NCBI GenBank assembly: GCA_020434085.1
Contig: JAGRBM010000249.1
Coordinates: 1 to 8,937, forward strand
Reading direction: 5' to 3'
Length of the DNA: 8,937 nucleotides
Source of the DNA: Chrysiogenia bacterium
Lineage (GTDB): Bacteria; JAGRBM01
Shown: in pieces, positions 1 to 5,239 of the stretch
Numbering within the stretch: the stretch's first letter is position 1
Layout of the letters: every line of letters starts with the position of its first letter
Program-made: the position numbers and the translations under genes
Notes under the pieces: generated by a model
What the model was told of the DNA's origin: nothing
Seen by the model: the letters and a program-made list of their open reading frames with translations, nothing else
The model's database searches: none

Positions 1-686
1 TCCAGGCGCTCGGGATCGTCGATCGGCGCGTCGGGCACCGGGGCCGCATCAACGCCCGAAGCGACCTTTGGAATCTTGCCGTCCGGAAAGAGCTCCTGTG
101 CGAGCTCGCCAAGTTCTTCATTGAGCTTGTCGAAGAGCATTTCGCGCACCGGCCAGTCGTAGCCCACGCGGGCCGCCTTCTCGGAGATTCGGCTGGCGCG
201 GCTGAGCGCGGGCATGCTGTTGGGAACGCCCGAGAGCAGGGACTCGCGCTGTTTTTCGCGCTTCTTGATCTGCTCCCAGTTCTCGACGACCTGGCCGGCG
301 GTCTCGGCCTTCACATCGGCAAAGACGTGCGGATGGCGGCGAATCAGTTTCTCGGAAATTCCGTCCACTACCGGGATCAGGTCGAAGCGGCCCTCATCGG
401 CCGCGATCTGGGAATGGAGAACCACCTGAAGCAGCAGGTCGCCGAGTTCCTCCACGATGTCGGCGTCTACCCCCGAATCGATGGCCTCGAGCACCTCGTG
501 GGTTTCTTCAAGGGTATAGGGCTTGATGGAGGCCATGGTCTGCTCGCGGTCCCAAGGACAGCCCCCCGGGGCCCGCAGCCGGGCCACGGTCTCTACCAAC
601 CGGGACACCGCGCGCTGGAGCTCCCCCGGGTCGGGAGGAACCCCCTCGCTCACAAGGGGCTTTCGGCCGCTCTGCTCATTCGCCAT
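1..686 (-). CDS. mazG: MazG nucleoside triphosphate pyrophosphohydrolase (3' end off window)
   Basis: MazG-family enzymes hydrolyse (d)NTPs to the monophosphate plus pyrophosphate, cleaning non-canonical nucleotides from the pool and, in E. coli, influencing the stringent response; they are cytoplasmic. The sequence shows 228 codons read leftward and cut by the window edge. Residues 43-50 are CPWDREQT, the family's N-terminal hallmark. The Mg-binding helices follow: EExxE at E60, E61, E64 and ExxD at E80/D83 (EELGDLLLQ). RRHPHVF at 116-122 and a W-E-Q-I-K-K stretch near 137-142 are also typical. A second MazG repeat begins at about 188 (LNEELGELAQEL), so this is the two-domain form. I chose ATG at 686 because AGGGA lies 4 nt upstream and an in-frame TAA (708-710) sits 8 codons upstream; a GTG between them is possible but less likely. 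The gene is divergent from the rightward operon. An apparent extra linker of about 20 residues lies in the second repeat (about 200-225). Confidence 0.95.
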   Translation of the reverse strand, partial: MANEQSGRKPLVSEGVPPDPGELQRAVSRLVETVARLRAPGGCPWDREQTMASIKPYTLEETHEVLEAIDSGVDADIVEELGDLLLQVVLHSQIAADEGRFDLIPVVDGISEKLIRRHPHVFADVKAETAGQVVENWEQIKKREKQRESLLSGVPNSMPALSRASRISEKAARVGYDWPVREMLFDKLNEELGELAQELFPDGKIPKVASGVDAAPVPDAPIDDPERL

Positions 687-700
687 ATGGTCCCTGTTTC

Positions 701-716
701 CAGACACTTAGGTCTG
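701..716. repeat. Inverted repeat CAGAC-N6-GTCTG
   Basis: A perfect 5-bp inverted repeat with a 6-nt spacer lies in the divergent mazG/operon gap, 15 bp upstream of the mazG start. It could be an operator or a small hairpin in the mazG leader. A 5-bp arm can arise by chance in GC-rich DNA. Confidence 0.3.
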
Positions 717-725
717 CCCCGCCTT

Positions 726-741
726 GCCCTACCGGTGGGGC
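726..741. repeat. Near-palindrome GCCCTACCGGTGGGGC before the rightward operon
   Basis: An 8-bp dyad is centred between 733 and 734, with seven Watson-Crick pairs and one T/G mismatch. It ends one base before ATG 743. If the true start of the TPR gene is 773 or 785, the dyad lies in the promoter or leader and could be a protein-binding site; if the start is 743 it would sequester the start region in mRNA. Confidence 0.35.
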
Positions 742-742
742 C

Positions 743-3028
743 ATGATAGCGTTTGCGCAACTGGCAGACCCAATGACATCCAAGATGAGCCGAATATACG
801 TGTGCCCCTTCGGGCGGTCAACGCGCGCAGCTTTGAGCCTCCTGACCCTGCTAATGGGTTTGTGGGGGGTATTTGCCTTCCAGGCGCTGCCCGCGCGTGC
901 GCAGGACAGCCTCTCCATCGACGATTTGCTCGACAACGTCGACACTGCGCCGGCCAAGCCCAAAGAAGAAGAGGCGGAACCCGCCGGGGCGCTGCCGCCC
1001 ACCACGGCCGACAAGCCCGCCGCCGACGAACCGGCCGGCGAGACCTACAGCATCGACGACCTGTTGGGTGAACCCGCCACGCAAGAGCCCGCTGCCGAAG
1101 GCGCCGCAGCCGCCACGCAGCAGGAAGAGAGCTCCCCCGCTGCCGAGGAGCACACCGGCGGCCCGGGAGGCCCGGCCCTGGTTGAGGGCGCGCAGCTCGG
1201 TGTGATCCGCAATTCCGAGAAGATCGACGAGATCTGGCACGATCTCCATGAAGCCTTTTTTGCGCGCCAGTATTCGCGCGTGACCGTGCAGCTCGACCGA
1301 CTCGAGCGCATTCGCCGCTCCCTCTCCATCGAGAATCTCCCGGCCTACTCCAACGCGCTCCTGCAACTTGCCGCGCAGGCACGCCAGAACGCCGATACCG
1401 AGATGGAAAACCGCCTCGTGCAGGCGGCCGAGCAGCTCTCGCCGGACATGGGCGGCATCGAATTTGCGCGCGCCAACCGCAACAAGGGCGACAAGGTACG
1501 CTTCCTTGGCGAGTGGGTGCAGAGCTTCCTGCACACGCTCGATGGCGTGACCTCCAGCTTTGCAGCCTACGGCTACCTCGCGCTGGGCCTCGCGCTGGCG
1601 ATCCTGGGTATCACGGGCCTGTTCGGCCTGGCGCTCATGTACCGCCACATCAATCCGTTGGTTTTCGATCTGGTTCAAACATTCCGCTTTGAGCGCGAGG
1701 CCTTTGTGGTCCCGCGCATGGCGCTCATCCTGATGATGCTCTCGCCGCTGGCGCTGGGCTGGGGCGCGCTGGGCATTGCGCCGATGTGGATTCTGGTGTT
1801 CTTCGCCTACGGCAGCCGCGGCGAGAAGATTCTCGCCCCGCTGGCGCTCATCGCACTGATCTTCGTCCCCTTCCTGGCATGGAAGGCCGATCAATATTTT
1901 GCGCTCTCGCGCTCACCGACACTGCTGCGCATCCTCGATGCCCAGCGCGGACGCTGGGACGACGAGCTCCTCCACGATCTGCGCAAGCTCGAAGGCGACT
2001 TCCGCGGCAACGAGGCGGTGCTCTTCTCGCTCGGCCTTGCCCAGACCAAGAAGGGCCTGGGCGCCGAGGCACGGCAAACGTGGAACGAGGTCATCAAGAT
2101 CAATCCCAAGCGCTGGCAGGCACTCAACAATGCCGGTGTGAGCCTTCTCTTTGAAGGCGAATACGAAGAAGCCATTGATTACTTCAAGAAGGGCCTTGGC
2201 ATCAATCCGCTCGCAGCGTCCCAACAGTACAACCTCTCGCTGGCGCTGCTGGCACAGGACGAGGTCTCCAACGCGCAGGCGGCGCTCGTCCGCGCGCGAA
2301 CCCTCAATCCCGAAGAGACCGCTTTCTGGGAGCGACGCAGCCCCAGGGGAACTATCTATGAGCGCGCGGCCGTGGTCTCGCTCTCCAATGAAGAGATTCT
2401 TTCGCTGAGCAACGACCTGGTCACGCTGCCACCTTCCGGCACGCCGATCCTAACGGCGCTGGGTATCCGCTCGGTCTATGACCCGATTGTCCTGTGCGTG
2501 GTGATCCTCGTGGCACTTGGCATCCTCGCGCTCATCTCCGCAAAGTTCGACCCCGCCGTTTCCTGCGACAGTTGCGGCGTCGGTATGAAGCGCACCACCA
2601 AGATCGCAGTGCGCGCGCGCAATATCTGCCCCCAGTGCTCGGCCGCGTTCTACACCAAGCATGCGGTCGATCCCGAGAGCCGCCTCAAGAAGGTCGTCAA
2701 GGTAGAGCGCTACCAGCGTCGGCGCCGTTGGGCGCTGCGCCTGCTCTCCATTGTGTTCCCCGGCGCCGCGCAACTGGCTGCCGGCCAGGTGGCCACGGGC
2801 GTTGTCCTTGGCAGCCTGACCCTATTCCTTCTCAATGCGGCAATGCTGCTGGCCTCGGGCGTGCCAGCGGCCGATCCCACGTTGCTCTCCGAAGCGGCAC
2901 GCTGGCCGCTGCTCGCCATCGTTTCCCCCGTCCTCTTCATCCTGATCATTGTCAGTGTCGTGCGCATCGACACCGTCGGATTCCAGCCCACCCGCGGCCT
3001 TGGAATCGAAGTTCCCAAGGAGAGCTAG
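743..3028 (+). CDS. Secreted/membrane TPR protein with C-terminal zinc ribbon and transmembrane segments
   Basis: I cannot assign a function. Seen, numbering from ATG 743 (761 aa): a Sec signal peptide with hydrophobic core at about 30-47 and an ALPARA|QDS cleavage site near 53; an acidic, Ala/Pro-rich linker (56-150) with SIDDLL twice (58-63, 103-108); a helical region (155-265); hydrophobic segments at about 277-299, 323-342, 344-357 and 362-380; a TPR-like region at about 420-525 with a clear unit at 455-490; a hydrophobic segment at 581-599; a four-Cys zinc ribbon C608/C611...C629/C632; a basic RRRR stretch near 659-662; and more hydrophobic segments at about 666-682, 684-706 and 720-741. 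Counting segments from the signal peptide puts the TPRs outside and the zinc ribbon inside, which agrees with the positive-inside rule (inference). The start is uncertain: ATG 773 or 785 would give a more normal signal-peptide length (785 gives about 39 aa), and none of the three has a strong Shine-Dalgarno site. It heads the likely operon, 6 nt before the DUF4388 gene. TPRs usually mediate protein-protein contacts. Confidence 0.85.
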   Translation: MIAFAQLADPMTSKMSRIYVCPFGRSTRAALSLLTLLMGLWGVFAFQALPARAQDSLSIDDLLDNVDTAPAKPKEEEAEPAGALPPTTADKPAADEPAGETYSIDDLLGEPATQEPAAEGAAAATQQEESSPAAEEHTGGPGGPALVEGAQLGVIRNSEKIDEIWHDLHEAFFARQYSRVTVQLDRLERIRRSLSIENLPAYSNALLQLAAQARQNADTEMENRLVQAAEQLSPDMGGIEFARANRNKGDKVRFLGEWVQSFLHTLDGVTSSFAAYGYLALGLALAILGITGLFGLALMYRHINPLVFDLVQTFRFEREAFVVPRMALILMMLSPLALGWGALGIAPMWILVFFAYGSRGEKILAPLALIALIFVPFLAWKADQYFALSRSPTLLRILDAQRGRWDDELLHDLRKLEGDFRGNEAVLFSLGLAQTKKGLGAEARQTWNEVIKINPKRWQALNNAGVSLLFEGEYEEAIDYFKKGLGINPLAASQQYNLSLALLAQDEVSNAQAALVRARTLNPEETAFWERRSPRGTIYERAAVVSLSNEEILSLSNDLVTLPPSGTPILTALGIRSVYDPIVLCVVILVALGILALISAKFDPAVSCDSCGVGMKRTTKIAVRARNICPQCSAAFYTKHAVDPESRLKKVVKVERYQRRRRWALRLLSIVFPGAAQLAAGQVATGVVLGSLTLFLLNAAMLLASGVPAADPTLLSEAARWPLLAIVSPVLFILIIVSVVRIDTVGFQPTRGLGIEVPKES

Positions 3029-3030
3029 GA
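3017..3030 (+). promoter_or_regulatory. Shine-Dalgarno region of the DUF4388 gene inside the end of the upstream gene
   Basis: AAGGAG (3017-3022) lies 12 nt before ATG 3035, and a second GGA (3028-3030) lies 4 nt before it. Both overlap the last codons and the TAG stop of the TPR gene. The arrangement suggests translational coupling of the two proteins and fixes the start of the second gene. Confidence 0.6.
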
Positions 3031-3034
3031 CGTC

Positions 3035-4225
3035 ATGGCCCTCGAAGGAACACTCAAAGAGTTCGGCATCGCCGACATCTTCCAGCTCATCGGGCAACAG
3101 CAGAAGGAAGGTGTTCTCGAGCTGCGCAGCGAAGACGGCAACCTCGACGTCTTTTTCTACGGCGGCCTGATCGTCGACGCGCGCCCGCCCAATTCCGATC
3201 CTGACAAGTGTCTGCTCGAACACATGGTTCGCACCGGCCTGCTCACCCCCGAGCAGGGGAGCCGTGTTCGCGACGGTGCGGCCCAGGCACTGAGTAAGAT
3301 CCGCGATTACCTGGTGGACGCCGGCATCATCCAGAATGAAAAGGTCGCCGAGATCGAGCGCCTTTTTGCCATGGAAGAGGTCTATTCCCTCTTCCACTGG
3401 GCGAACGGACGTTTCGTCTTCGTCCCGCGCGAAGTGATTCGCAATGCCGATTCGTTCTCACCGGTCAGTGCCGAACACATCCTGATGGACGGCTTCCGCA
3501 TGGTCGACGAATGGCCGGCCATCAAGAAGGTCATCCCCTCGCCCAATGTGCGGGTGATCAAGCTTTCGACTCCCAAACCGAAGGCCAAACCGAAGAAAGA
3601 AAAGAACGTCGCCATGGAGTCGGAGAACTTCCTCGACCTGGGCGACATCATGGATGACGAGGATGAAGGCGGAGATCTGCCGACAGAAGAGCAGACCGTG
3701 CTGAACGTGCTCGTCGGCAAGATGACGGTGCAAAACATCATCGACCGAAGCCGCATGGGCGCGTTTGAAGCGAGCAAGGCCGTCGCCAGCCTGGTCAGCA
3801 AGGGCTATCTCAAGCTCGACGTGATGACCGCGCAGCGCGAGACCGGCGACGCGTTCTTCGGCGAGGAAGCCAAGCCCCGTTCGCCCTACATTCTGCTCGC
3901 CGCTGCCGGCATCATTACGCTGGCCCTGCTGGTGATTCGCTACAACAGCATGCAGGAAGGCCTGCTCTCGCCCTGGTATCTCGCCAGCGAGACGCGCAAG
4001 GCCCAGATCGAAAACGGCCTGCACCGCGTGCATCACGCGATCGAGGTCTACCGCCTGCTTCACGGCAAGCTGCCCCAGAGTCTGGGCGCCATGGCCGAGA
4101 CCGGGCTTCTTCCCTCCGACCTGGTTTTCCCCGAGAACAACTCGCCCTACGTGTATTTCCCGCTCATGGTCGACGGCGAGCACGCCAGCTACACCCTGGA
4201 ACTCGCAGCCGACCTGGAAAAGTAA
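3035..4225 (+). CDS. DUF4388-containing single-pass membrane protein
   Basis: The N-terminus (MALEGTLKEFGIADIFQLIG, then LELRSEDG and VFFYGGLIVDA) is a recognisable DUF4388 / PatA N-terminal-like domain at about 1-165; such domains occur in bacterial signalling proteins, often of deltaproteobacterial type, and their biochemical role is poorly defined. A lysine/proline linker (179-190) and an acidic patch (201-218) follow. Next come a compact helical stretch at 216-262 that looks like a winged helix (TVQNIIDRS then a KGYLKL turn), one transmembrane helix at about 284-302, and a 90-residue tail. The tail has a long amphipathic helix ending in IEVYRLLHGKLPQSL, then a PYVYFP strand, resembling the globular part of type II secretion pseudopilins (weak resemblance, by eye). 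No signal peptide is present, so the expected topology is N-in, C-out. ATG 3035 is supported by AAGGAG at 3017-3022 and TAGGA at 3026-3030. The gene follows the TPR gene by 6 nt and is probably co-translated and functionally linked with it. Confidence 0.87.
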   Translation: MALEGTLKEFGIADIFQLIGQQQKEGVLELRSEDGNLDVFFYGGLIVDARPPNSDPDKCLLEHMVRTGLLTPEQGSRVRDGAAQALSKIRDYLVDAGIIQNEKVAEIERLFAMEEVYSLFHWANGRFVFVPREVIRNADSFSPVSAEHILMDGFRMVDEWPAIKKVIPSPNVRVIKLSTPKPKAKPKKEKNVAMESENFLDLGDIMDDEDEGGDLPTEEQTVLNVLVGKMTVQNIIDRSRMGAFEASKAVASLVSKGYLKLDVMTAQRETGDAFFGEEAKPRSPYILLAAAGIITLALLVIRYNSMQEGLLSPWYLASETRKAQIENGLHRVHHAIEVYRLLHGKLPQSLGAMAETGLLPSDLVFPENNSPYVYFPLMVDGEHASYTLELAADLEK

Positions 4226-4243
4226 GCCGCTCCGGCTGGAACC

Positions 4244-5239
4244 TTGGAACAGACAAGTAAAAAGAACGTCACGCTCCGCGACAATACCCTCGCGCAGGCG
4301 ATCATCGGCAAGCACGAGGACAACCTCCGCCGGATCGGTGAGCACCTGGGCCTGGATATTTCTTCGCGCGGCAACATCGTCACGCTCGAAGGCGCACGCG
4401 CGCGCGTCGAACGCGGCCGCGTCATCCTCGAAGAGCTGCAGGCCCTTGCCGCGCGCGGCGAGGACGTGACCGAAGCGGCCGTGGACAACCTGCTGCGGCT
4501 GAGTGCGACCGATCAGGATCTCCCCGAAATCGCCGGGAACGAAAAACCCGTGCCGCGCCTTCGCCGCCGGGTCGTTCCAAAGACCCCGCGTCAGAAGGAT
4601 TACCTGGGCGCAATCGAGTCGAAGACCGTCACCTTCGGCATCGGCCCGGCCGGCACCGGAAAGACCTACCTTGCGATGGCCATGGCCACCTCGGCCCTGC
4701 TCGCCGGCGAAGTCAGTCGCCTCGTTCTCACCCGTCCGGCCGTCGAGGCGGGCGAGAAACTCGGTTACCTGCCCGGCAGCATGATTGAGAAGGTCAACCC
4801 GTATTTACGACCCCTCTACGATGCGCTCCATGATATGCTGGATATCGACAAGGCCGGGCGTCTGATCGACATGGGTTCGATCGAGGTGGCGCCGCTGGCC
4901 TTTATGCGTGGCCGCACGCTCAATGAGAGTTTCGTGATTCTCGATGAAGCACAGAACACCACGCCGGCGCAGATGAAGATGTTTCTCACGCGCCTGGGGT
5001 ACGGATCGCGCGCTGTCATCACCGGCGACATCACGCAGATCGATCTGCCGCCGGGGCAGGAATCGGGACTGGTTGACGCCATCGGCGTGCTCACCGGCGT
5101 GGAGGGGATTCACATCACCCATTTCGACGGAACCGACGTGGTCCGCCACCCCATCATCCAGTCCATCGTCGAAGCCTATGAGCGTCGCTCCCGCGCCCAG
5201 GATGCCGGCGACAAACCCGGCACCGGAAAGCAGTCATGA
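4244..5239 (+). CDS. phoH: PhoH-family ATPase (YbeZ-like)
   Basis: PhoH/YbeZ proteins are cytoplasmic P-loop NTPases related to the helicase core, associated with YbeY and RNA metabolism. The 331-residue product has the usual length. Its N-terminal region (8-95) carries the family pattern D-N-x-L-A-Q-A-I-x-G-x-H-x-x-N-L near 13-28 and a helical linker. The ATPase domain follows: Walker A GPAGTGKT at 134-141, LTRPAVEAGEKLGYLPG at 162-178, Walker B VILDEAQN at 231-238, and ITGDITQIDLP at 259-269 with TQ resembling a helicase motif. All catalytic residues are present. The start is TTG at 4244: no ATG or GTG lies in frame between the upstream TAA (4223-4225) and the conserved N-terminal motif, and only a weak GGA (4238-4240) precedes it. 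It lies 18 nt after the DUF4388 gene in the same frame, and its TGA overlaps the pgpH ATG (ATGA). The symbol follows the family name; ybeZ would be equally valid. Confidence 0.96.
   Translation: MEQTSKKNVTLRDNTLAQAIIGKHEDNLRRIGEHLGLDISSRGNIVTLEGARARVERGRVILEELQALAARGEDVTEAAVDNLLRLSATDQDLPEIAGNEKPVPRLRRRVVPKTPRQKDYLGAIESKTVTFGIGPAGTGKTYLAMAMATSALLAGEVSRLVLTRPAVEAGEKLGYLPGSMIEKVNPYLRPLYDALHDMLDIDKAGRLIDMGSIEVAPLAFMRGRTLNESFVILDEAQNTTPAQMKMFLTRLGYGSRAVITGDITQIDLPPGQESGLVDAIGVLTGVEGIHITHFDGTDVVRHPIIQSIVEAYERRSRAQDAGDKPGTGKQS

Larger units (their letters stand above)
687..742. promoter_or_regulatory. Divergent intergenic region between mazG and the rightward operon
   Basis: This is the only gap in the window where promoters for both directions could lie; it extends to about 784 if the rightward gene starts at 773 or 785. 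Two short inverted repeats are visible: CAGAC/GTCTG at 701-705 and 712-716 (6-nt loop), and a 16-nt near-palindrome at 726-741 centred on ACCGGT. For mazG, the minus strand carries TATCAT (748-743, five of six matches to the -10 consensus) with a poor TTGGGT (773-768) 19 nt upstream, which would give a 5' leader of about 50 nt. No convincing sigma-70 promoter is seen for the + strand. All of this is read by eye and is suggestive only. Confidence 0.35.

Noticed and set aside
753-760. TTGCGCAA palindrome near the start of the TPR gene
   Set aside because: Only 8 bp and single-copy in the gap; too short to support as an operator.
851-1894. A 347-codon minus-strand frame opposite the TPR gene
   Set aside because: The + strand has a signal peptide, TPRs and a zinc ribbon and is in the operon; the antisense product is low-complexity with no domain or ribosome-binding site.
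2494-3204. A 236-codon + strand frame across the TPR/DUF4388 junction
   Set aside because: It is out of frame with both supported genes and encodes an Arg/His-rich product with no family features.
3458-4345. A 295-codon minus-strand frame opposite the DUF4388 gene and the phoH start
   Set aside because: It spans two real + strand genes and their junction, with composition typical of an antisense shadow.
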